Assembly (NCBI GenBank): GCA_964385195.1 | Contig: CAYLOC010000017.1 | Location: forward strand, 1 to 25,386 | From: CAYLOC01 sp964385195 | GTDB lineage: Bacteria; Actinomycetota; Actinomycetes; Propionibacteriales; Nocardioidaceae | Length of the DNA: 25,386 bases | Direction: 5' to 3' | In this document: positions 14,617 to 22,629 of the stretch, piece by piece | Position numbering within the stretch: position 1 is the stretch's first letter | Layout of the letters: each line of letters starts with the position of its first letter | Program-made: the position numbers and the translations under genes | The notes under the pieces: generated by a model | Database searches by the model: none | Told to the model about the DNA's origin: nothing | The model's input: only the letters and a program-made list of their open reading frames with translations

Positions 14617-16107
14617 GACTCGATGGGTGGCGACGCCGCCGCCCACGGCGCTGATGCCGATGAGGATGATGACCGGCGCGATGCTGTTGCCGGCGTTGGA
14701 TCCGGCAGTCTGGGCGGCGAGCAGGGTGGAGGCGGGCAGGTTCAACAACCCTGCCACCTCGGCCTGGAGCACCGAGAACAGCGCGTTGGAGGAGGTAGTG
14801 GAGCCGGTGAGGAAGGACCCGACGGCTCCGATGAGGGCGGAAAACCCGGGGTACGCCGCGCCGGTGGCGGCGACGATGCCGCGGGCGAGGGTGGTGACCA
14901 TGCCGGCTTGGATGAGCACGGTCGCCACGGTGGCCAGGGCAAGCACACTGGTGGCGGTGGAGTGGACCGAGGACCACCAGGCGCGGGCCATGTCCGAGGC
15001 TGGTTTGCGGCGCCAGATTCCGGCCTTGCGATAGGTCAGGTAGCCCAGGCCAGCGGCGATGAGCAGGTACGTGCCCGGGTGGGCGAACAGGTGCAGCGGG
15101 GTGTAGCCCGCCACGGCCGGCTCGTGCCAGCCCTGGCCGGTGGTCGTGCCGGGGAAGCCCGGGGCGAGCGTGGCGTGGGTGTCGACCCAGTGCCGGCTGG
15201 GTGGGATCAACAGCACCAGCAGCGCCACCCCCAGCAGGTACAGGTACGGCGAGACAAGCACCACCGCCCGGCCAGGAGATTTCAGTCCGGGGGCGTCCTG
15301 ACCGGCGCGGCGACGCAACCGTCGGGTCAGCGCCGACCACCCGATGGCGGCGGCGAAACCGACCGCACCGGCGGTCACGCTGCCGATCGCGGGCACCACC
15401 GCGGTGACGGCGTACAAGGTGGCGGCCATCGGGATCCCGGCGACCAGCAGCAACGGCGCACCCTCCCGCAGGCCCTTCCATCCGCCATCCAGCAACAGCA
15501 CCATCGCACCGGCGACCAAACAGTTCACTCCCAGCATCAACGAAGCCTGGTGCGCGAACAGGTCGGCCTGGTGCGCGGTCAGATGCGCCGTCAGCTCGGC
15601 CATGTAGTAGGAGGACCCCATCGACCCGAACGTCACCGACCAGTGGTACCCGATCAGCGGGTAGGCCACCGCACGATGCTTTGCCCACCCCGCGCCGGCC
15701 AGCAGGGGAGCCGCGACCGCGATCGGGGCGCCGAACCCCGCAACCCCCTGGATGAACGACGGCAACAGCCACGCCAGCACCAGCAGGGTCTGGCTGCGGC
15801 TGGGAAACAGGTGCTGGAACAACGCGCCGATTCGTTCGAACCCGGCACGCTCGGCCACCTGGTACAACAGCATCGCCGGCAACACGACGTAGCAGATCCA
15901 TGCCCCCAGCCACAGGCCCTTTCCCACCGCGACCCCGAGAGCAAACCCGCCCGCACCAAACACCGCGAACGCCAGCAACGGAGTCAGCCCGGCCACCAGC
16001 AACGCCGCGATGCGGGTCTTCATCTTGCCGGTGGTGACCAACGCCAACAGCACCAGCACCGGTGCAGCCGCGGCCAGCCATTCCCCCGGGCTGACCTGAC
16101 CGGTCAT
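14527..16107 (-). CDS. lldP: L-lactate permease family transporter
   Basis: The 526-residue protein is almost entirely hydrophobic, with roughly twelve to fourteen segments, close to the family's usual 530-560. Family hallmarks include LLPSFIQGVAGFGAPIAVAA and YHWSVTFGSMGSSYYMAEL. Characterised members are proton symporters for lactate and glycolate in the inner membrane. The ATG at 16107 overlaps the stop of the GntR gene by four bases (ATGA), making it the last gene of the eight-gene operon. Its 3' end overlaps the convergent SGNH gene by 90 bases. In this context, with an ABC importer and a GGT-like hydrolase, the cargo might be a hydroxy-acid product or precursor rather than lactate itself. 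The gene symbol denotes the family only. Confidence 0.88.
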   Translation of the reverse strand: MTGQVSPGEWLAAAAPVLVLLALVTTGKMKTRIAALLVAGLTPLLAFAVFGAGGFALGVAVGKGLWLGAWICYVVLPAMLLYQVAERAGFERIGALFQHLFPSRSQTLLVLAWLLPSFIQGVAGFGAPIAVAAPLLAGAGWAKHRAVAYPLIGYHWSVTFGSMGSSYYMAELTAHLTAHQADLFAHQASLMLGVNCLVAGAMVLLLDGGWKGLREGAPLLLVAGIPMAATLYAVTAVVPAIGSVTAGAVGFAAAIGWSALTRRLRRRAGQDAPGLKSPGRAVVLVSPYLYLLGVALLVLLIPPSRHWVDTHATLAPGFPGTTTGQGWHEPAVAGYTPLHLFAHPGTYLLIAAGLGYLTYRKAGIWRRKPASDMARAWWSSVHSTATSVLALATVATVLIQAGMVTTLARGIVAATGAAYPGFSALIGAVGSFLTGSTTSSNALFSVLQAEVAGLLNLPASTLLAAQTAGSNAGNSIAPVIILIGISAVGGGVATHRVLRVVLLGTVVFLATTTALTIGLTHWQLFV

Positions 16108-16817
16108 GTGTTCGGTGTCTGGTGCGGGGTGTCGGGGGCCACCTTCTGATACGCCTTGCGGGTCCGCTCTGAGTGTTCTCGCATCAGCCGGGCTGCCCGG
16201 CGGCGGTCGCGCTCCTGTAACGCCGCCACGATCTGCTCATGCTCGATCCACGAATCCAGCCCACGAGATCGCACCAGCGGCTTATACAGCCACCGCACCC
16301 TCCGGTCCAACGAGGAGATGTACTCCGTCAGCAACTCCACGCCAGACAGTGCGGCCACTCGCCGGTGGAACTCCGAGTTCGCCGCCACCACCGCCGCATC
16401 ATCGCCGGACTCCACCGCCGACCGGCCAACGCCACAGACCCGGCGCAGCTCCTTCGCTGCCTTGGCGTCGGTGTGGGAGGCAGCCAACGCCGCGGCCTCA
16501 CTCTCCAACGCCGCCCGGACCACAAACACCTCCTCCACCTCATCATCAGCCGGCTGGTGCACAAACGCGCCCTTGCCCGGACGCAGCTCCACCCACCCCT
16601 GGGAGTGCAGCGCCTGCAACGCCTCGCGCACCGGACCGCGGCTGACGTTCAACCGCGCCGCCAACTCGGTCTCCACCAGGTGCTCCCCCGGGGCCAACGT
16701 CCGGGCGATGATCAACTCCCGCAACGACTCCTGCACCCGGTGCCGCAACGGACCCGGACGCTCCAACGGAGCCACCCCATCCCACGCCCTTGACGGATCG
16801 GCACGCCTGCGAGGCAT
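16104..16817 (-). CDS. GntR-family regulator, FadR/FCD type
   Basis: A 237-residue transcription factor. The winged helix spans about residues 25-86 (ELAARLNVSRGPVREALQAL, then GWVELRPGKGAFV), the standard GntR signature. The C-terminal FCD domain keeps the metal-binding set Asn147 and His151 (NSEFH), His193 and His215, so a metal-assisted carboxylate ligand is likely. Such proteins generally repress adjacent uptake and catabolic genes until a metabolite binds. It starts four bases after the GGT-like gene and overlaps the permease gene by four bases, so it is co-transcribed with the operon it presumably controls. The palindrome at 24326-24341 in the operon promoter is the best candidate operator; this link is inferred. 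Confidence 0.92.
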   Translation of the reverse strand: MPRRRADPSRAWDGVAPLERPGPLRHRVQESLRELIIARTLAPGEHLVETELAARLNVSRGPVREALQALHSQGWVELRPGKGAFVHQPADDEVEEVFVVRAALESEAAALAASHTDAKAAKELRRVCGVGRSAVESGDDAAVVAANSEFHRRVAALSGVELLTEYISSLDRRVRWLYKPLVRSRGLDSWIEHEQIVAALQERDRRRAARLMREHSERTRKAYQKVAPDTPHQTPNT

Positions 16818-16821
16818 CCGG

Positions 16822-18612
16822 TCACCGCCCTACCGCATATCCCTGCATCCGACGTGGATTCGCACCGGCATGCATGATCCCATCGACACGGCTCACCGCA
16901 GACAACCGGCCCAGCGACCACGGCGGCTCTACCACCACCTCATGCCCCCGCTCCCGCAGCCCAGACACGGTCTCCTCCGGCAGCCGTGACTCCACATGCA
17001 CCCGGCCCGGCTGCCTGCCCCGGGGGTAGAACGAGGCCGGGAAATGGCTCGTATGCCACGCCGGGGCATCGATCGCCTCCTGGATGTTCATCCCCCACTC
17101 CACCATCCGCAAGAACAGCAGCAGCGACCACTGGTCCTGCTGGTCCCCACCCGGAGTCCCGAACGCCAGCCAGGGCACCCCATCGCGCAGTGCAAACGAC
17201 GGGCTCAATGTTGTTCGGGGCCGCTTCCCAGGGGCCAGCGCCCCCGGCACACTCTCATCCAACCAGAACATCTGCCCCCGCGTCCCCAGCGCGAACCCCA
17301 GTCCTGGCATCGCCGGGGAACTCTGCAGCCAACCCCCGCTCGGCGTGGCCGAGACCATATTGCCCCACCGATCCACGACATCGACATGACACGTATCGCC
17401 GTTCGTCGTCCCGCTCGGTCGCACCGTCGGCTCCCCCAGCCCACCCGAAGACGCCTCGACACCGGCCCTGGCACCGTACAACGCATTCGACGGAAGGCGG
17501 GGCGTGCGTCCGTCCGGACTTCCCGGACGCAGCTCCCCGGTATCGGCGACCTCACCCACCAACCCACGGCGGGCATCGTTGTATTCCGCAGACAACAGGG
17601 CCTCGATCGGCACATCGACAAACGCGGGATCGCCGTACCACGCCTCCCGATCCGCGAACGCCAACTTCGCGCACTCGGTGATCACATGCACCGCCTCTGG
17701 CCCCAACGGGTCCAGCGACGCCAGATCAAAGCCCTTCAACAGCGCCAACTGCTGCAAGAACACCGGCGCCTGGCTCCACGGACCTACTTTCAACACCTGG
17801 GTATCCCGATACTCCAGGCTCAGCGGCTCCTCCTCCACCGCACGCCAGGCGGCCATGTCATCGAAGCCCAACAGCCCCCGATGCGGCACGCCACTGTCAT
17901 CCATCACCTCCGCGCCGGCAACGAACTCCGCGATCGTCTCCGCCACGAACCCCTCATAGAACGCCTTCCGGGCTGCCTCGATCTGCCCCTCCCGATCCCG
18001 CCCCGCGGCCTCCGCCTCAGCCACCAGCCGCCGATACGTCTCCGCCAGATCGCGGTTGGTCAACACCGATCCTGCACGTGGCGCTCCACCATTGCTCAGC
18101 CACTGCTTCGCCGAGGACGGCCAATGCGCCCGGAAGTGCTCTGCGACCATCCCCACCGTCTCAGCGATATGCTCTGTTACGGGGAACCCGCCCTCGGCGT
18201 ACCCAATGGCATAACCCATCACCTCGCCCAGCGACATCGTCCCGTGCCGGGCCAGCAACGACAACCACGCACCGAACTGCCCCGGCACACACGCCGGCAA
18301 CAACCCCGTCCCCGGGACCAATCCCAGCCCCAGCTCCTCAAACACCGGAATCGACGCCGCGGCCGGCGCTGTCCCCTGCCCACACACCACGAACGGGTCA
18401 CCCGTCGACGCATCCCACCCCACGATCGGCACCTCACCCGCCGGACCGTTCAACTCGGGCTCCACTACCTGCAACACAAACCCTGCTGCCACCGCAGCAT
18501 CAAACGCGTTGCCGCCCCGCTCCAACACAGCCATCCCCGACTGCGACGCCAACCAGTGCGTCGATGCCACCATTCCAAGCGAACCGGATAGCTCAGGTCT
18601 CGTCGTGAACAA
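16822..18612 (-). CDS. Gamma-glutamyltransferase-like Ntn hydrolase, substrate uncertain
   Basis: A 596-residue proenzyme of the GGT family, which cuts itself to expose an N-terminal Thr and then hydrolyses or transfers amide-bound acyl groups. The nucleophile is Thr407 in GDTCHVDVVDRWGNMVSAT; GMVASTHWLAS and GGNAFDAAVAAG near the N-terminus and the late GTPGGDQQ also fit. I choose TTG at 18612 because the family begins at FTTRPEL and GGAGGGAG lies 9 bases upstream; ATG 18651 would add 13 residues. There is no signal peptide, unlike exported GGTs. Residues that hold the gamma-glutamyl group in E. coli GGT (Arg114, Asn411, Asp433, Ser462-Ser463) correspond to Gln, Ser, a non-acidic residue and Thr-Thr. 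An acylase- or oxamate-amidohydrolase-like role is possible. It overlaps the ATPase gene upstream by 20 bases. Confidence 0.87.
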   Translation of the reverse strand: MFTTRPELSGSLGMVASTHWLASQSGMAVLERGGNAFDAAVAAGFVLQVVEPELNGPAGEVPIVGWDASTGDPFVVCGQGTAPAAASIPVFEELGLGLVPGTGLLPACVPGQFGAWLSLLARHGTMSLGEVMGYAIGYAEGGFPVTEHIAETVGMVAEHFRAHWPSSAKQWLSNGGAPRAGSVLTNRDLAETYRRLVAEAEAAGRDREGQIEAARKAFYEGFVAETIAEFVAGAEVMDDSGVPHRGLLGFDDMAAWRAVEEEPLSLEYRDTQVLKVGPWSQAPVFLQQLALLKGFDLASLDPLGPEAVHVITECAKLAFADREAWYGDPAFVDVPIEALLSAEYNDARRGLVGEVADTGELRPGSPDGRTPRLPSNALYGARAGVEASSGGLGEPTVRPSGTTNGDTCHVDVVDRWGNMVSATPSGGWLQSSPAMPGLGFALGTRGQMFWLDESVPGALAPGKRPRTTLSPSFALRDGVPWLAFGTPGGDQQDQWSLLLFLRMVEWGMNIQEAIDAPAWHTSHFPASFYPRGRQPGRVHVESRLPEETVSGLRERGHEVVVEPPWSLGRLSAVSRVDGIMHAGANPRRMQGYAVGR

Positions 18613-19779
18613 CTCTCTGCGCTCCCTCCAGGATGTTTGGCGCCGTCCCATCTTCGCTTAAAAGATGACACGATGTGAAATGATCTGTCCCGTTGTGGTC
18701 CAGCAGTTCGGGAACCTGTTCTCGGCAAAGCGGGAACTCCGCAACGGGGCAGCGGGTATGGAACCGGCAGCCGGACGGCGNNNNNNNNNNNNNNNNNNNN
18801 NNNNNNNNNNNNNNNNNNNNNNNNNNNNNNNNNNNNNNNNNNNNNNNNNNNNNNNNNNNNNNNNNNNNNNNNNNNNNNNNCAAAGCGGGAACTCCGCAAC
18901 GGGGCAGCGGGTATGGAACCGGCAGCCGGACGGCGGGGAGACCGGGCTGGGGATCTCCCCTTCCAGGAGGACCCGCTTCCGGGTGCGCTGTACAGGTGGA
19001 TCCGGAATGGGGACTGCCGACAGCAGGGACTGGGTGTAAGGGTGCCGAGGGGTCTTGAAGAGGTCGTCCCTTGCTGCTTCTTCGACGATGCGTCCCAGGT
19101 ACATCACGGCGACCCGGTTGCAGAGGAACTCAACCGTGGACAGGTCGTGGGCAATGAACAGACAACTGAATCCCATGTCCCGTTGCAGGTCCAACAGCAG
19201 GTTGATGATCGAGGCCTGGACGGACACGTCGAGTGCGGAGACCGGCTCATCGGCGATGAGCAGGTCCGGCTCCATCACCAGTGACCGGGCGAGGCCGACG
19301 CGTTGTCGCTGCCCTCCGGACAGTTCATGGGGGTACCGTCGGGCCATCTCAGGTGATAGCCCCACCTTTTCCAGCACCTCCGCGACCTTCGTCTGCGCGC
19401 TCTTCCCGGTGGCGATGTGATGCATCCGTAGCGGCTCGGATACGGCCTTTCCCACCTGCATTCGGGGGTTGAGGGAGGAGTAGGGGTCCTGGAACACCAT
19501 GTGCACCTGCCGGCGCAGTCCACGCAACTGTCGTTGGCGCAAGTGGGTGACGTCGCGTCCCCGTACCCGGATATGACCGGCAGTCGGTTCCAGTAGGCGC
19601 GCGATGCAACGTCCCACGGTGGACTTGCCACTCCCCGACTCGCCCACCAGTCCGAGCATTTCGCCGTGATGGATCGTGAGGTCGACCCCGTCCACGGCAT
19701 GCACCCAGGCCCGTCCTCCACTTCGCCGGACTGGAAAGTACTTCTGGAGGCCTTTGATCTCCAAGAGTGGATCGGTCAC
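18593..19779 (-). CDS. Oligopeptide/dipeptide ABC transporter ATPase (OppF/DppF type), interrupted by an assembly gap
   Basis: The second ATPase of a peptide-type ABC importer. It shows Walker [25 protein letters not shown], signature [15 protein letters not shown], Walker [13 protein letters not shown] and the switch His in IAHDLS. The GTG at 19779 overlaps the preceding ATPase stop (GTGA). As written, 100 Ns plus a duplicated 55-base flank shift the frame. Removing 155 bases (one copy and the Ns) gives an uninterrupted 343-residue protein whose end, [19 protein letters not shown]...[14 protein letters not shown], is the expected OppF C-terminus with its cysteine motif. The stop is at 18593-18595, 20 bases inside the GGT-like gene. 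I therefore annotate an intact gene rather than a pseudogene. Confidence 0.9.
18726..18780. repeat. 55-base copy left of the scaffold gap
   Basis: Identical, base for base, to 18881-18935 on the other side of the N run, and the identity stops at the Ns. Both encode the same OppF segment. The length equals a k-mer size commonly used by de Bruijn assemblers, which suggests two contig ends sharing one k-mer. It is probably a single genomic copy. Confidence 0.9.
18781..18880. other. Scaffold gap of 100 Ns
   Basis: Exactly 100 undetermined bases, the conventional placeholder for a gap of unknown size. With identical 55-base flanks and frame restoration on collapse, the real gap is probably zero or negative (overlap of the contigs). 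Confidence 0.97.
18881..18935. repeat. 55-base copy right of the scaffold gap
   Basis: Partner of 18726-18780, identical over all 55 bases. Downstream of it the ABC ATPase sequence continues without disturbance. Confidence 0.9.
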
Positions 19780-20798
19780 GACGTGCTCCGCTCGAGCGCG
19801 GGGGCGGACTCTTGCGGACCCGGGTGCACGCAAGCGGCGTACTGACCCGCTGCTGTCTGTCGCAGTCCAGGCATCTCCAACCGGCAGTCAGGCGCCACCC
19901 GTGGGCACCTTTCGGCGAAGACGCATTCCTGCGGCGGGTTGCGTAGGGTCGGGACAATGCCGGGAATCTCCGCGAGCCGATCCCCGCCTTCCACCAGACG
20001 GAGGTCCGGTCGGGGTACCGCACCCAAGAGGCCGACCGTATACGGGTGTTGCGGGGTCGCGAACAACGTGTCTGCGCTGCCACGCTCCACCACATACCCG
20101 GTGTACATCACGACGACCTTATCGGCGATGTCCGCGACGACGCCGAGGTCGTGTGTGATGATCACCAACGACGTGCCGAACTCGTCGCGTAGGTCGCGCA
20201 TGATGTCCAAGACCTGCGCTTGGATCGTGACATCAAGTGCCGTCGTCGGTTCATCCGCCAGCAGGACCGAAGGGTTGCAGGCGACCGCCATAGCGATCAT
20301 GACGCGTTGGCGCATCCCACCTGACATCTGGTGAGGGTACTCACGGACCCGCTGTGCCGCTGCGGGAATGCGGACCAGATCCAGTAGCTCCGTGGCACGT
20401 TTGAGTGCGTCCGACCGGCTCATTCCTTCGTGCCGACGCAGCACCTCCCCTATCTGGTAGCCGATCGTGAACACCGGGTTCAACGACGTCATCGGCTCCT
20501 GGAAAACCATCGAGATCCGGCGTCCGCGGATACGGCGCATCTGCTTCTTCGAGTAGTCCGAGATCTCCTCGCCCTCCAGTCGGATGATGCCGCTGCGGGT
20601 CGCCGTGGGCGGTAGCAGGTTCAAGATGGCCATCGCCGTCATCGATTTCCCACACCCGGACTCTCCCACCAGCCCGAGGACTTCACCCGGCTCCAGACTG
20701 AAGCTGACGCCGTTCACCGCCAGGACCTGCCCCTCGTCGGTGTCGAACCGGACCCGGAGGTCCTCCACCTCTAGGCGCGAGCCGTTGTTGGCGCTCAT
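19776..20798 (-). CDS. Oligopeptide/dipeptide ABC transporter ATPase (OppD/DppD type)
   Basis: A 340-residue ATPase with Walker [28 protein letters not shown], signature [14 protein letters not shown], Walker [13 protein letters not shown] and [14 protein letters not shown]. The C-terminal Cys-containing segment ([14 protein letters not shown]) is typical of peptide-importer ATPases of this pair and may hold an iron-sulfur cluster in some members. It couples ATP hydrolysis to import through the two permeases. The ATG at 20798 overlaps the permease stop by four bases (ATGA), and its own stop overlaps the next ATPase start, so the subunits are translationally linked. Confidence 0.95.
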   Translation of the reverse strand: MSANNGSRLEVEDLRVRFDTDEGQVLAVNGVSFSLEPGEVLGLVGESGCGKSMTAMAILNLLPPTATRSGIIRLEGEEISDYSKKQMRRIRGRRISMVFQEPMTSLNPVFTIGYQIGEVLRRHEGMSRSDALKRATELLDLVRIPAAAQRVREYPHQMSGGMRQRVMIAMAVACNPSVLLADEPTTALDVTIQAQVLDIMRDLRDEFGTSLVIITHDLGVVADIADKVVVMYTGYVVERGSADTLFATPQHPYTVGLLGAVPRPDLRLVEGGDRLAEIPGIVPTLRNPPQECVFAERCPRVAPDCRLEMPGLRQTAAGQYAACVHPGPQESAPALERSTS

Positions 20799-21670
20799 GA
20801 CCGCATCCGTACGTCGAGGACGTCACGCAGTCCGTCGCCGAAGAGGTTGAACGAGAGGGTCGTCAACGCGATGCACGCTCCTGGGAACACGGAGAACAAG
20901 GGAGCCTGTGAGAAGTACTGTTGCGCCTCGCTGAGCATGCTGCCCCAGGCCGCTGTGGGCGGTTGGACACCTAAGCCGAGGAAGGACAAGACGGCCGCTC
21001 CGATGATGGCCTGCGGGATCGCGACCGTCGCCTGGACCACGATCGGGTTCAAAATGTTGGGCAGGATGTGTCGGCTCAACACCACCCGAGCCGGTGCCCC
21101 ATTGATCGTCGCGGCCTGCACATACTCCTGCTCCCGGAGCCCGAGCACCTCCCCGCGGGCGATCCGCACGAAAGCCGGGACCTGCGGGACCGCCAGAGCG
21201 ATCGTGGCGTTCATCAGTGACGGGCCGAGGATCGCCGCCAACCCCACCGCCAGGATCAAGAACGGGAAGGACAGGACGACATCGGTAATCCTGGAGACGA
21301 TCGGGTCGGTCCACCCGCGAAAGTAGCCGGCGACCATCCCGAACGGGACCCCAACCACCATCGCGAGCAGCGTCGCCAGCACCCCCGCGGTCAGGGAGAT
21401 CCGGCTGCCGTAGATCAGACGGGACAGCATGTCCCGGCCGAGGTCGTCGGTGCCGAGTAGATGAGAGGAGCTGGAGCCGGCGAAGATCGCTGAGTAGTCG
21501 GGGACGTTCGGATCCTTGGGGGCGATCAACGGCGCGAAGATCGCCACCAGCACGACGAACACCACTCCACACAAGCCGGCAAGCGCGACCGGGCGGTGCG
21601 CCAGCCGCCGGAGCGCCCGACTGCGTGGCGGCTTTCGCTTGGGGTCGGAGACGGCGAGGACGGCAGTCAT
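20795..21670 (-). CDS. ABC transporter permease (DppC/OppC type)
   Basis: A 291-residue membrane subunit with an N-terminal basic tail, a first hydrophobic segment (VALAGLCGVVFVVLVAIFAPLIAP), the DDLGRDMLSRLIYGSRISL stretch typical of DppC/OppC, and the EAA-loop-like segment INGAPARVVLSRHILPNIL that contacts the ATPases. The ATG at 21670 is chosen because it overlaps the upstream permease stop by four bases; a far longer upstream frame is only antisense/out-of-frame reading through dppB-like sequence. It pairs with the preceding permease to form the channel of the importer. Confidence 0.95.
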   Translation of the reverse strand: MTAVLAVSDPKRKPPRSRALRRLAHRPVALAGLCGVVFVVLVAIFAPLIAPKDPNVPDYSAIFAGSSSSHLLGTDDLGRDMLSRLIYGSRISLTAGVLATLLAMVVGVPFGMVAGYFRGWTDPIVSRITDVVLSFPFLILAVGLAAILGPSLMNATIALAVPQVPAFVRIARGEVLGLREQEYVQAATINGAPARVVLSRHILPNILNPIVVQATVAIPQAIIGAAVLSFLGLGVQPPTAAWGSMLSEAQQYFSQAPLFSVFPGACIALTTLSFNLFGDGLRDVLDVRMRS

Positions 21671-22620
21671 CGCGACCCTCCCCCGACCCGGATACGTGGG
21701 TTCAGCAGCGAGTAGGTGATGTCCACCAGAAGGTTGGCCACGATGTAGGCAGTAGCGACAAGAAGCACCACGGCCTGCAGGGTCGGGTAGTCCCTGGTGA
21801 ACACCGAGTCGATCGTCAACTTGCCGACACCGGGGATGACGAAGATCTGCTCGGTGATCACCGCCCCGGACATGAGCGCGCCGAGCGACAGCCCGAGCAC
21901 GGTCACGACGGTTGTCAGGCTGTTGCGTAACGCGTGGAGTCCGACAACGACAGACTCCCCGAGTCCCTTCGCCCGTGCTGTCCGGACATAGTCCGCCCCC
22001 AATGAGTCCAGCATCGCCGACCTCAGTTGCCGCATGACGATGGCAGCCAGCCCGATCCCGAGGATGAACGCGGGCATGATCATATGTGCCAGGTTCTGTA
22101 ACGGATCGGTCAGCGGGACGAACCCAGAAGCAGGCAGCCATTGCAGGTGCACGGCAAACAACAAGATCAACAACAGGCCGATCCAAAAGTGCGGCACCGA
22201 GAGGCCCAGCAGCGCAGTCGTACTCGCGACGTAGTCCGGAATCGAGCCGCGGCGTACGGCGGCGAGGATTCCGATCGGCATGCCGATCACCAAGGCGATG
22301 ATCATCGCCAGGACCGTCAGCTCCAAGGTGATCGGCAACCGCTCGGCGATGACCGAACTGACCGGCAGTCCGGTCTTCGTCGACGTTCCCAGATCGCCCT
22401 GGAACGCGTGCGCGATCCAGATCGCGTACTGCACCGGCAGCGGCTTGTTCAGTCCGTACTCAGCCCGAATCTCCTGCAGGACCTGCGGGTCCGACGTCTC
22501 AGCACTGAGCGCCACGGCCGGGCCACCGGGCAGCGCCCGGACCCCGAGGAACACGATCACGCTGGCGATGAACAGCGTCACCAGCGACGCTCCGAGACGC
22601 CGCAGAACGTAGGTTCTCAT
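21667..22620 (-). CDS. ABC transporter permease (DppB/OppB type)
   Basis: A 317-residue permease with the standard N-terminus MRTYVLRRLGASLVTLFIASVIVF, the large external region GLNKPLPVQYAIWIAHAFQGDLG and the membrane segments of BPD-type channels. The EAA region is ARAKGLGESVVVGLHALRN, followed by LGALMSGAVITEQIFVIPG, a conserved DppB/OppB stretch. It starts nine bases after the binding-protein stop and overlaps the next permease by four bases. This gene order (binding protein, B, C, D, F) is the classic peptide importer layout. Confidence 0.95.
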   Translation of the reverse strand: MRTYVLRRLGASLVTLFIASVIVFLGVRALPGGPAVALSAETSDPQVLQEIRAEYGLNKPLPVQYAIWIAHAFQGDLGTSTKTGLPVSSVIAERLPITLELTVLAMIIALVIGMPIGILAAVRRGSIPDYVASTTALLGLSVPHFWIGLLLILLFAVHLQWLPASGFVPLTDPLQNLAHMIMPAFILGIGLAAIVMRQLRSAMLDSLGADYVRTARAKGLGESVVVGLHALRNSLTTVVTVLGLSLGALMSGAVITEQIFVIPGVGKLTIDSVFTRDYPTLQAVVLLVATAYIVANLLVDITYSLLNPRIRVGGGSR

Positions 22621-22629
22621 GCAGATCCG

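Noticed and set aside
14623..18591. Long plus-strand frames opposite the permease, GntR and GGT-like genes
   Set aside because: Antisense shadows of genes with clear motifs; composition is dominated by Arg, Pro, His and Gln.
18658..18880. Frameshift or duplication in the second ABC ATPase
   Set aside because: Explained by an unmerged 55-base contig overlap plus 100 placeholder Ns; collapsing them restores the frame.
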